From Chrysopilus asiliformis (Eukaryota; Arthropoda; Insecta; Diptera; Rhagionidae): a stretch of DNA of 64,000 nucleotides. A program made the translations under genes and the position numbers. The DNA lies in contig OZ035960.1 of NCBI GenBank assembly GCA_964034945.1, positions 64,775,970 to 64,839,969 on the forward strand, in the 5' to 3' direction. Under the pieces are notes generated by a model. It was given only the letters and a program-made list of their open reading frames with translations. It was not told the DNA's origin and made no database searches. The first letter of the stretch is position 1; each line of letters starts with the position of its first letter. This document shows positions 52,858 to 62,929 of this stretch, piece after piece.

Positions 52858-53920
52858 ATGAGTGAATCATTGTGTGGATATTGCAATTTGGCTAACGATT
52901 CCTCGGCCGTTGCTTGCGATGGTGTATGTGGCCGACAATATCATTCGCTTTGCTTTAAAAAAACAAGAGCTTCAAATATCAAATCCAGTTTTACGTGCTC
53001 TGATTGTGCTGATATTAAACCCTGACATGTAATGCGTTTTTTACAGTGCCTCAATGATAGGGTTGAAAAAGCAGAGGCAACGAATAACAAAGTTTTGCAG
53101 CAGATGGATTTTATCGCTGATAAAGTAAAGAGGTTGGTCGATAATTCGGCTGCTCTGGTTGAAACTGTTGAGGAACTTAGGTCTGTAGCCGAGAAATTGA
53201 AATCTAGACTCGGTGACTCAGAAATGCAAGACCAATTAAGTCACCTTCTAGATAAAACAAATAACTCCAATGCTAAACTATCTGTAATTTTGGACACAAT
53301 TTCGGACTTGCCAACTTGCTCTAATTCCGGTGATGAAGATTGCCTTAACCGGAATCCTCCGTCTTATTTCTCAGACCTATTGACATCAATGCAGGATACC
53401 ATTAATTTGAGACTTTCTGTGGACAATTTCTGACGTTAATAAACCTAGAGTTGGAACTTCTCTTTACTCTGAGATTGTCAGGTCTGCTGAAATTGAAGTT
53501 CTGGACGTTCCAGTCAGCTTTAATTTGTCTCATGATCCTATAACTGTTGATACTGAAACGACTTCTGAAGACACATGCTTTCCATCATTAAAAACAGTTG
53601 ACCGGCCAAAAATTATTTTTCTTTCCCGCCTTGCTCCAGCTACTACAAATGATGATGTTTTAAAGTTTCTTCGACATAATTATAAATTTAAAGACGATGA
53701 CGTTATCTCTTGCTATAAATTTCCACTAAAAGATAATGCAACATTTTCTTCTTTTAAGATCTTTATACCTAACTACTGCTTTAACAGTGTGTTGCATAGC
53801 GAATTTTGGACTAAAGATATGTTGGTAAAGGAATTTCAAATAAGATCACGTAATTCCAACAAGAACCATAAGGATTCAAAAAACGGTGCAGCTCCTTATC
53901 CTTCTATTATCAAAGCGTAA
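52858..53920 (+). pseudogene. second LINE, ORF1
   Basis: ATG at 52858 opens a PHD-type finger (CGYCNLAND, CDGVCGRQYHSLC, FTCSDC). An in-frame TGA (53023-53025) follows, then a coiled coil (RVEKAEATNNKVLQQMDFI, ADKVKRLVDN). After a small frameshift near 53430 comes a C-terminal domain IIFLSRLAPATTNDDVLKFL that looks like an RNA-recognition fold. No CCHC knuckles are seen, unlike the ORF1 at 36973-38145. The finger-plus-coil layout is shared with that element. Confidence 0.75.
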
Positions 53921-56738
53921 ATGGTATCCGTTCAAAATCTTCTTTACTTTTTATTGCATCGCATGTTTCAACTTATGACGTTATTTGTTTTACTGAAACT
54001 TGGCTTAATGCTAGCTTCTATAACGAGGAACTTTTTTGTGCTGATTTCCAAGTGTTTCGTCGTGACAGGCATCTTCAACCAGATGCTCCAGTTGGGGGTG
54101 GAGTACTTTGTGCTGTTCGATCTTCATTATCGTGTAAATTAATGGATGTTCCTGTAGCCAAAGATCTGGAATTCATATGTGTATGTGTTACCCTTTCAAA
54201 TAAAAACATATATTTTGTAACATTTTACACGCCGCCTTCATCTTCATCGACAATTTATGACATATTTATCTCTTCAATCGAGTATATTGTCAACTTCATG
54301 GACTCTTTGGATGATATTATAATTATGGGAGATTTTAATATGCCAGAAGTTTCCTGGTCTTATTCCTCGTTAAATGATTTCCTCATCCCAGTTACGTCTA
54401 ATTTTACGTCTACTGCGTTTTTGGATTCAATGACTGCGAATAATCTTTGCCAAGTGAATAATATTGCTAATACAAATGGTCGTATTTTGGATTTAATATT
54501 TTCATCTGATCCAGCGTCTAGTTTCGTCAATGTTTGTGACACACCTGTTTTACCAGCGAATCATCATCCAGCTATTATTTATACTTTTAACACTGACGAT
54601 AATTTTAGACATTTTTCAAGTATTGACAATGTACAATTTAATTTTAAAAAAGCTGATTTTTCAGAGATGTTTAGACTTTTTGGTATGCAATCGTGGCATA
54701 ACGTTTTAAATGAATCTAATGTTGACTTGGCTACACTTAATTTTTATAAAATAATTTTTAATATTTTTACTTGTTCTGTTCCTATTGAATGTAAAAGAAA
54801 CATCAATTCTTGTCCTGTGTGGTTTAATGACGATCTTATTCATTTAAGAAATAAAAAGACTAAGTCTTGGAAACGATTTTCTCTCTCCTCTCGTGTGTCT
54901 GATTTACAGTCCTATCTTGCGTTAAAAGAAGAATTTATTCTTTCAGCATCACAGGCTTATGAGAAATATATTTCTTCAATCTGTGATAATATAAAATGTG
55001 ATCCTAAAGCCTTTTGGAAATTTGTAAATAACAAAAGAAAAGTTGATGGCTATCCATCATCTCTTACTTTCAATAATCTTACTAGCTCTGACCCTGAGAT
55101 TATTTGCAATCTTTTTGCAAATTTTTTCCAAAGTGCTTTTTGTGATAATTCCAATTGTGATATTGACTATAACTATTTAAATAGTTTAAAAAACTTGACT
55201 ACAACTAGCCTGACAATGAATGATCTGAACATTGATCAACGTACTATTTTAAATTATATTAACGATCTTGAGTCTAATTTCTCGTGTGGTCCTGATGGCG
55301 TACCTTCTGTAGTCCTAAAAAAATGTAATGTTACGTTAACTGAACCATTAGTTCATTTATTTAATCTGTCTTTATGTTCGGGTACTTTCCCTAATATTTG
55401 GAAACTTTCTTTTATCATTCCATTACACAAAAAAGGAAACCGTAATGAAATTGCTAATTACAGGCCGATTGCTAGACTTTCTTGCATCGCAAAACTTTTT
55501 GAGGCCATAGTGTGTTCCTCTGTGCAGTTCCACACTAAGTCATTAATAAATATTCATCAACATGGCTTTATGAAAGGTCGTTCTACTGAAACGAATTTAG
55601 TAGAATTTACATCTTTTTGCAAATGTAAGATCGAAAATGGCAATCAGATTGATTGCATTTATACTGATTTTACTAAAGCTTTCGACAGACTTTCTCATAA
55701 ATTACTATTACTTAAGTTAAATATTCTTGGTTTTCCTCACAATTTTGTCAAATAGATAGAATCTTATTTAGTTCATCGTAAACAGTTCGTTTATTTTCGT
55801 GGAAGTATCTCTAATATAGTGGATAATCCTTCTGGAGTACCTCAAGGTAGCCATCTCGGGCCTTTATTGTTTATATTATTTATTAATGACATAAATTTAG
55901 TAATTAAAAATAGTTGTGTCTTGATATATGCTGACGACGTAAAAATTTATCGAATTGTTAATAATCTTTCTGACTGCAACTTTTTAGTTTCTGATTTGCT
56001 TAATTTTCAAACTTGGTGTTCAAATAATTTTTTATTGTTAAACGTTGATAAATGTTGTGTAGTAAGTTATACTAGAAAGAAGGAATATATTTCACATAAT
56101 TATATGCTCAATGATAACGTTATACCAAGATCAACTAAAGTAAAAGATCTTGGTGTCATTTTTGATGTTTCTCTTACATTTAATGACCATATTGATATGA
56201 TTTCATCTAGAGCTAACTCTACCTTGGGTTTTGTTAAAAGATGGTCTAAAGAATTTTGTGATCCTTTTATCACGAAAACTTTATATTGTGCATTCGTTCG
56301 TCCTATTTTAGAGTATGCTTCAGTAGTGTGGGACCCTTACTACGATATTTACTCTGTGCGTATTGAAAGTGTCCAACGAAAATTTGTCCGATTTGCTCTG
56401 AAGCATTTACCGTGGGAAAATTCTCTTATTCTCCCCCCTTATGAGGATCGTTTAAAACTTTTAAATTTGCATTCTCTAAAAGTTCGCCGTACGAATGCCA
56501 AAATTAAATTCACTTTTAAAATGTTGAACGGAATAATTAACTCGGTTCCACTATTAAGTCAACTAAATATAAACGAAAATAATAGAACCAGAAGAACAGA
56601 TTTTTAAAAGTTCCATCACACTCGACAAATTATGGTTATAATGAGCCTCTTTCATCAATGGCTCGAACTTTTAATAATTCATTTGAATGTATTGATTTTA
56701 ATATCAGTCTAGCGCAACTGAAAAATTTGCTTCATTAA
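53900..56738 (+). pseudogene. second LINE, ORF2: endonuclease and reverse transcriptase
   Basis: The endonuclease begins about 53900 (VNGIRSKSSLLFIA, CFTETWLNASF with the catalytic Glu, IIMGDFNMPEVSW). The reverse transcriptase follows: CGPDGVPSVVLKKC, NYRPIARLSCIAKLFEA, IYTDFTKAFDRL, then an in-frame TAG (~55753), GVPQGSHLGPLLFILFIND, LIYADDVKIYR (~55926-55958). A one-base deletion near 56603 shifts the last ~40 codons, which end at TAA 56736-56738. No RNase H. One stop and one indel inactivate it. Confidence 0.85.
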
Positions 56739-56925
56739 TTTTTTTTTGTTTTGTATTTATTTTTAAATTATTATTTGTAAACATATATTTAATTAATTTT
56801 TTTTTTATTATTATATTTTTTTTTCTATAATTTGTATATACATTTATTAGCTTTTAATTTAACTTGTAGTAGTCAGTGTATTGATGAATTAGTAAATAAA
56901 TAAATAAATAAATAAAAGACATCAC

Positions 56926-57245
56926 AGAAGAAGGGTGGCTCCAAATCGAGTAGATGAATCACGCGACGAGGAGGCTCACTTCACTTTGGAGTCATTTTTT
57001 CGCAAAGAGTTTAAGTGTGTCCTAGATACATTAACTTCTCTGCTACAAACTAATGTCAGTGCTTGCCTCAATAGCATGAAGCCTCTCTTTGACATCTTTC
57101 CAATTCCAGTTTCAGAAAGCGTTTTGACAATAGCTAATTTGAAGAAGGTAGTGGAGATGATTCCTTCCCATGACCAGAGACCAGCTGTCTATGCTTTACA
57201 GGCTGAGATGGAAATTCTGTTTCGGGATTGTAAAGAAGCAAAAAA
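56926..57245 (+). pseudogene. hAT transposase (DUF4371/ZMYM-like), piece 2
   Basis: RRRVAPNRVDESRDEEAHFT, then FRKEFKCVLDTLTSLLQTNV, then LKKVVEMIPSHDQRPAVYAL and FRDCKEAK. It is interrupted at an A run by the mini-me-like element starting 57246 and resumes at 58905. Matches the linker before the hAT dimerisation domain. Confidence 0.7.
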
Positions 57246-57366
57246 CATAACAAAAGCTATAATTGCCAATCTGGCAATCATTGGAGACCCGTATGGTGAT
57301 ATTCGTATCAAAATTCGAACAGTTGTACCAAAATTCCACTTTGAAGTCAAACTTTCCCATAAGATT
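57246..57366 (-). mobile_element. mini-me-like element A, 3' part (outermost of the nest)
   Basis: CATAACAAAAGC to AAGATTTTTA, continuing at 58459-58904. Host: the hAT gene. Confidence 0.9.
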
Positions 57367-57370
57367 TTTA

Positions 57371-57483
57371 TACCCGTATGGTGAAACCAAAGGGTATATT
57401 AACTTTGCCTTACCGTTTGTAACGCCAAGATCCCGTCATCGCACAAAAAAATGAATTACACCAGTGTGTTTAGAATGATAAAA
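57371..57483 (+). mobile_element. mini-me-like element B, 5' part (middle of the nest)
   Basis: TACCCGTATGG to TTAGAATGATAAAA, continuing at 58039-58458. Inserted in element A at a T run. Confidence 0.9.
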
Positions 57484-58038
57484 CATAACAAAAGCTATAA
57501 TTGCCGATCTGGCAATTATTGAAAACCCGTATGGTGATTTAAGTGAACAGTTAACAGTTGTATCAAAATTCCACTTTGAAGTCAAACTTTCCAATAAAAT
57601 TTTTTTAAATTTATTCCAATCGGATTTTGATGTATGGGAGTTTTATGTAGAATCATATCCTAAATAACTTTTGTTCTTGGACTTTTTTGATAAGATGCAC
57701 CGTTTTTGAGATATTCACAAAAAACGATTTCGTTCGTATGGGGGGTACCCCCCTAATGGTCCATTTTTGCCCATTAACGAACTTAGCCTCGCATTTTACG
57801 AAAAACGGATCTGTGCAAACTTTCAAGTCTCTAGCTCAATCCGTGCGCCCGCAATCCGCGCCACAGACAGACGGACGGACAGACGGACGGACAGACAGAC
57901 GGACGGACATGCTAAATTCAACTTTTTTTATCATTCTAAACACACTGGTGTAATTCATTTTTTTGTGCGATGACGGGATCTTGGCGTTACAAACGGTAAG
58001 GCAAAGTTAATATACCCTTTGGTTTCACCATACGGGTA
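57484..58038 (-). mobile_element. mini-me-like element C, full length (innermost)
   Basis: CATAACAAAAGC to TACGGGTA, inserted in an A run of element B. GTCY tract at 57866-57908. Confidence 0.92.
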
Positions 58039-58458
58039 TAAAAAAATTGAATTTTGCATGTCCGTCCGTCTGTGGCGCGGATTGCGGGCGCACAGATTGA
58101 GCTAGAGACTTGAAATTGTGCGCAGATTCGTTTTCCGTAAAATGCAAGGCTAAGTTCGTTAATGGGCAAAAATGGACCATTAGGAGGGGTACCCCCCATA
58201 CGAACAAAATGGTTTTTTTGCGAATATCTCAAAAACGGTGCATCTTATCAAAAAAAGTCCAAGAACAAAAGTTATTTAGGATATGATTCTACATAAAACT
58301 CCCATACATCAAAATCCGATTGGAATAAATTTAAAAAAATCTGATTGGAAAGTTTGACTTCAAAGTGGAATTTTGGTATAACTGTTCGAATTTTGATACG
58401 AATATCACCATACGGGTCTCCAATAATTGCCAGATTGGCAATTATAGCTTTTGTTATG
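58039..58458 (+). mobile_element. mini-me-like element B, 3' part
   Basis: AAAAAATTGAATTTTGC to TTGTTATG, the exact continuation of 57371-57483. It has a very short GTCY tract (three units) and GTAAAATGCAAGG in place of GCGAGG. Confidence 0.9.
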
Positions 58459-58904
58459 TTTTAAAATTTATTCCAATCGGATTTTGATGTATGGGAGTTT
58501 TATGTAGAATCATATCCTAAATAACTTTTGTTCTTGGACTTTTTTGATAAGATGCACCGTTTTTGAGATATTCGCAAAAAACGTTTTCGTTCGTATGGGG
58601 GGTACCCCCCCTAATGGTCCATTTTTGCCCATTAACGAACTTAGCCTCACATTTTACGAAAAACGAATCTGCGCAAAATTTCAAGTCTCTATCTCAATCC
58701 GTGCGCCCGCAATCCGCGCCACAGACAGACGGACAGACAGACAGACAGGCGGACAGACAGACAGACGGACGGACATGCAGAAATTAATTATTTTTATCAT
58801 TCTAAACACACTGGTGTAATTCATTTTTATGTGTGATGACGGGATCTTGGCGTTACAAACGGTAAGGCAAAGTTAATATACCCTTTGGTTTCACCATACG
58901 GGTA
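58459..58904 (-). mobile_element. mini-me-like element A, 5' part
   Basis: TTTTAAAATTTATTCC to CATACGGGTA, the exact continuation of 57246-57366. GTCY tract 58722-58775. Confidence 0.9.
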
Positions 58905-59036
58905 TAAAAACATGGTAGAGATTGTTAAGCGAGCACGAGAAATGAAAGAGGTACTTAAATTAGCATTTCAGCTAATAACTTTTGTTCTAACTGCCAGTTT
59001 CTCCGTAGCTACGAATGAGCGCAAATTCAGCCGGCT
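58905..59036 (+). pseudogene. hAT transposase, piece 3 (dimerisation domain)
   Basis: NMVEIVKRAREMKEVLKLAF, then SFSVATNERKFSRLKLVKN, the typical C-terminal hAT motif (SVATNER.FS.LKLVK). It is in frame with piece 2. Directly after it the DNA is scrambled into direct and inverted repeats. Confidence 0.8.
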
Positions 59037-59145
59037 AAAACTTGTGAAAAACAGCCGGCTAAAACTTGTGAAAAACGTGAAAAACGTTTTAGCCGGCTGA
59101 ATTTGAATGAGCGCAAATTCAGCCGGCTAAAACTTGTGAAAAATC
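59024..59145. repeat. scrambled direct and inverted repeats at the hAT 3' end
   Basis: ATTCAGCCGGCTAAAACTTG occurs at 59029 and 59117, CAGCCGGCTAAAACTTGTG again at 59053, and the inverse GTTTTAGCCGGCTGAATT at 59087-59104. GAAAAACGTGAAAAACG sits between. It looks like a template-switch product. Confidence 0.85.
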
Positions 59146-59784
59146 AGCTCCTGCAGCTGACTGATCCCCACATAAGGTTGGCCAGCTGCAGGAACTGATT
59201 CGATCAGTTGACGTGGCACACTGAACTGGGATCAGCTGACCTAAAACGTCAAAATGTCGGACACGGAGGAAGAACTTCTCCTTATTTCTCTGCTAAAAAA
59301 AATGGATCTGTTCAATCGTACAAGCATCTACGTTTTTACAGCTTGTACGATTGCTGTGTTTAATTTCTCCTCTTCGATGGACATCGTATTTGTTTTCACT
59401 TGTTCAAAAGTTTATTAGTTAAACAGACTTGTCAAAATTGTATGATGTCCCCAACTAGTAATTATTTTAAAGTCAACATTATATGAAATAGAGAGCCTAT
59501 AACCTAGAGAGTGGTCGTGCTACCTTTATAGACTGTGCCACTGATGACAATTATTACCGCCAGACGAAAAAAAAAATTGAAAATTATCATTTTATTTTAT
59601 TTAATCTAACAAAAATGACATTAGAAACTACCCGACTTGTTCCTGATATCAGCCACATTTAGGTCAGTTCAAAAAAGTCAGCTTTGTGTCTCAGACATGC
59701 AGCTGCACATTTTTTGCAGTGTGCCATGCGCCATTGGATTACATGTGCAACTGATATCGCGATCAGTCAGCTGCAGCAGCTGAT
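59144..59784 (+). mobile_element. TIR element with CAGCTGCTGCAGCTGACTGATC-like ends
   Basis: Left end TCAGCTCCTGCAGCTGACTG (59144) and right end, in complement, ATCAGCTGCTGCAGCTGACT (59784). GGCACACTG recurs inside both ends. A short frame from ATG 59254 reads MSDTEEELLLISLLKK, which resembles the acidic start of PIF/Harbinger proteins, but it stops after ~55 codons. Target duplication unclear. Confidence 0.55.
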
Positions 59785-60200
59785 GGCTAGTGGGACATCT
59801 CGCTAATGATACTACACAGCGAAAAAGACCTAACTGATACAATTGACCTTACGAAAGTTTCGGCATGGGCAAAGTTAAAGGAAAGACGAATCCATGTACT
59901 ATAAATTAGATATGTACAGACTCTAGTTGAAGTCATCTTCAACGGTTATCTTTTCTCTCAAGGGTCGCATAAGATTATTAGTGTTTACCCTTTATTTAAT
60001 TGTATGTGAAAAATAAAAAATATTACAATATGTTAACATAACCATTATTCTTTATTATAATTTCTGGTCAGAGATTCTGGGCAAGGAAAAGGAATTTTTA
60101 TTAGGTACATCCTAGTTAGGAAAAATTAGATGTTCGAGTTGGGAAAATTGAGATGCCCCCCCCCCCCCCCCCAACCCGGAGCCTTCGATACGGCCCTGAT
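59785..60200. other. non-coding stretch ending in a DNA-transposon terminus
   Basis: No gene. 60153-60172 is an uninterrupted ~18-C run. The complement of 60172-60197 (AGGGCCGTATCGAAGGCTCC) is a CAGGGCCG-type terminus; its partner end was not found. Confidence 0.45.
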
Positions 60201-60547
60201 CCCTCGAACTGCGCGGTAGATACGTTCCACAAAAAGAGCGCGCTCTGCGAAACCGCGCACTGTGAACCCTACTTTGTATGAAATATTGGGGTTAGGTCCC
60301 AGATATTAGAAAAATTCCAAAAAAAAATAGAAAATAGTCTATTAAATATAAACACTGATATAAGCACGAAATTACCAAATATGTACGAAGATACCAAATT
60401 ACCAGCTGATTCCTTGGGGATTCACCAAAATATATGTTCAGAACATGTTTTTTAAACGGAAATTATAAAAAAAACCGCGCAGTTTGAAATTTTGGTATTA
60501 AAAACTTAACCGCGCAGTTGCGAAACCGCGCAGTTCGAGGGATTACT
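60197..60547. mobile_element. small pogo-type MITE
   Basis: TGATCCCTCGAACTGCGCGG at the left and its complement, GCGCAGTTCGAGGGATTACTG, at the right, ending 60547 next to TAA. GCGAAACCGCGCA repeats occur in both halves. The termini resemble the element at 43680-46628 in wording (ATCCCTCGA). No ORF. Confidence 0.65.
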
Positions 60548-61362
60548 GTAATACAAAAGATTTTGCTTAATAAATAATCCGGTTATATGTTATTCGTTTA
60601 GTTTACTTTCGGAAATTAATGAACAACTAAGTATTGCGGGGAGATGGAAGGAAATGTTTTGTGCAATTTGCGCAACTTCCGAGTACATTTATGAAAATGC
60701 CCTATAACATTTCAGAATTAAACATTATTTGTTCGTTGTGTTGCAAGTGAATTTTGATTTTTAGGTACAAAATGCCGAAATTCAGCAAACGGAAAGGCAC
60801 ATCCCGTAAACGTAGCATTACGGTCAATCAAATTGTTTCTTTAGTTTCCTTTTCACTAAAACTTACTTAAATATCTATTGGCGGTCGTTGTAGGCGGATC
60901 CACGTCTTCTGGCCATCTCTACGGGACAGACACCTGCTTTTTTATCTGATTTTTATTGTAATACTAGCTTGCAAGAACCCGGCGTTGCCCGGGTAGTAAT
61001 AAATTTTTGTTGTAACATATGTTGAACATCTATAAAATATTAATTTGTGATCGACCGTTTTTTATATTTTATTAATTATTTGAAGCGGGCTCATCGGTCA
61101 TTTTGTAGGTTTTTAATCAAAGAGTGTTTTTTCTTTGTAAATCCTTCATTATTTATTAATGTTTAATCCTCGACGTTTCGACTACGTTTGTAGTCATCTT
61201 CAGGATGGGAATCTGTTTTTTACAATTTTCTCACAATTTTGTTTTTTTAAGGATTTGAAATACAAAAATACTTACTTACTATGTTTCTTTGTTTTATGAT
61301 GGTCACGTCGTAATAATTTTCATGTCTTTGTTTTTTTAAAAATTTCGCGGTTTCTGTTATTA
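60548..61362. other. non-coding stretch with three short repeat signatures
   Basis: 60770-60830 opens a short frame MPKFSKRKGTSRKRSITVNQ, not recognised. 60838-60950 is the inverse of 39426-39530. 60965-61000 (ACTAGCTTGCAAG, CCCGGCGTTGCCCGGG) looks like the head of an RTE-derived short element. 61168-61207 (GACGTTTCGACTACG with TAGTCATCTTCAGG) is a hairpin often seen near the ends of insect retroelements. Confidence 0.5.
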
Positions 61363-61887
61363 TACCCGTATGGTGAAACCAAAGGGTATATTAACTTTGC
61401 CTTACCGTTTGTAACGCCAAGATCCCGTCATCGCACAAAAAAATGAATTACACCAGTGTGTTTAGAATGATAAAAAAAATTGAATTTTGCATGTCCGTCC
61501 GTCTGTGGCGCGGATTGCGGGCGCACAGATTGAGCTAGAGACTTGAAATTTTGCGCAGATTCGTTTTCCGTAAAATGCAAGGCTAAGTTCGTTAATGGGC
61601 AAAAATGGACCATTAGGGGGGGTACCCCCCATACGAACAAAATGGTTTTTTGCGAATATCTCAAAAACGGTGCATCTTATCAAAAAAGTCCAAGAACAAA
61701 AGTTATTTAGGATATGATTCTACATAAAACTCCCATACATCAAAATCCGATTGGAATAAATTTAAAAAAATCTTTGGAAAGTTTGACTTCAAAGTGGAAT
61801 TTTGGTATAACTGTTCGAATTTTGATACGAATATCACCATACGGGTCTCCAATGATTGCCAGATTGGCAATTATAGCTTTTGTTATG
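61363..61887 (+). mobile_element. mini-me-like element, full length
   Basis: TACCCGTATGG to TTGTTATG, shortest GTCY tract (GTCCGTCCGTCTGT). It shares the variants CACAGATTGAG and AAAATGCAAGG with element B (58039-58458), so these two form a subfamily. Confidence 0.92.
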
Positions 61888-62024
61888 TTTTTTAGGTGAA
61901 TATCATTTACTTTACATAAAAACTTTTGAACAAATTAATTACCTAAATGTTTATTGTTGTCAGGAAGGTTTAAAACGTTTAAAAAACTTAGTCAAAAAAG
62001 GGTAAAATGGAAACTAGAACAAAA
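61888..62024. other. spacer between two opposite mini-me-like elements
   Basis: 137 bp, AT-rich, no feature. Confidence 0.4.
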
Positions 62025-62571
62025 CATAACAAAAGCTATAATTGCCAATCTGGCAATCATTGGAGACCCGTATGGTGATATTCGTATCAAAATTCGAACA
62101 GTTATACCAAAATTCCACTTTGAAGTCAAACTTTCCAATAAGATTTTTTAAAATTTGTTTCAATCGGATTTTGATGTATGGGAGTTTTATGTAGAATCAT
62201 ATCCTAAATAACTTTTGTTCTTGGACTTTTTTGATAAGATGCACCGTTTTTGAGATATTCACAAAAAACGATTTCGTTCGTATGGGGGGTACCCCCCTAA
62301 TGGTCCATTTTTGCCCATTAACGAACTTAGCCTCGCATTTTACGAAAAACGGATCTGCGCAAAATTTCAAGTCTCTAGCTCAATCCGTGCGCCCGCAATC
62401 CGCGCCACAGGCAGACAGACGGACAGACAGACGGACGGACATGCAGAAATTAATTATTTTTATCATTCTAAACACACTGGTGTAATTCATTTTTGTGTGT
62501 GATGACGGGATCTTGGCGGATCTTGACGGTAAGGCGAAGTTAATATACCCTTTGGTTTCACCATACGGGTA
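62025..62571 (-). mobile_element. mini-me-like element, full length
   Basis: CATAACAAAAGC to CATACGGGTA. Near the 5' end it reads GGATCTTGGCGGATCTTGACGG, a small local duplication replacing GGCGTTACAAACGG. GTCY tract 62407-62442. Confidence 0.92.
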
Positions 62572-62929
62572 TAAAAATTGAAATAAATTAAACACGACGT
62601 CACGAACAAAAATTAATTTTTGAAAAAAGCTAATCATGGTACGATAAGTAAACTAATAATAACAGGCTTTTTTAGGATCTTAGAATGTGGGTGCTTTGCC
62701 CATCCTACTTTATAATTTTTCTCATACAAAATATGTTTAGTCATTTGTAAGGCTGCTTCTACTTTGTCACATTCTCCTTATCTGAAATAAGGGATGAAAC
62801 AAAGAATGATTGAATGCATGTACTTGGTTGTTTGCCCAGCCTACTTTTGAATTCTGTAGGCTGCTTTGTATGTATGCATACAAAGGGATTTTTCCCGATG
62901 AGGTTCACCAAATACTGCCTTTCGGAATC
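62572..62929. other. non-coding stretch before the satellite
   Basis: Two degenerate direct repeats (GTTTGCCCAGCCTAC / CTTTGCCCATCCTAC with TAGGCTGCTT / AAGGCTGCTT) around 62693-62760 and 62830-62870. No gene. Confidence 0.45.

Larger units (their letters stand above)
49700..56917 (+). mobile_element. second non-LTR retrotransposon (LINE) with its own insertions
   Basis: The 8-bp direct repeat GACATCAC at 49692-49699 and 56918-56925 flanks the whole interval, and the hAT reading frame is restored when it is removed. The right end is (TAAA)n (56893-56917), a LINE tail. Coding part 52858-56738. The 5' region (49700-52857) is interrupted by a tandem-repeat element (about 50014-52050) and a mini-me-like element (52189-52780). 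Confidence 0.8.
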
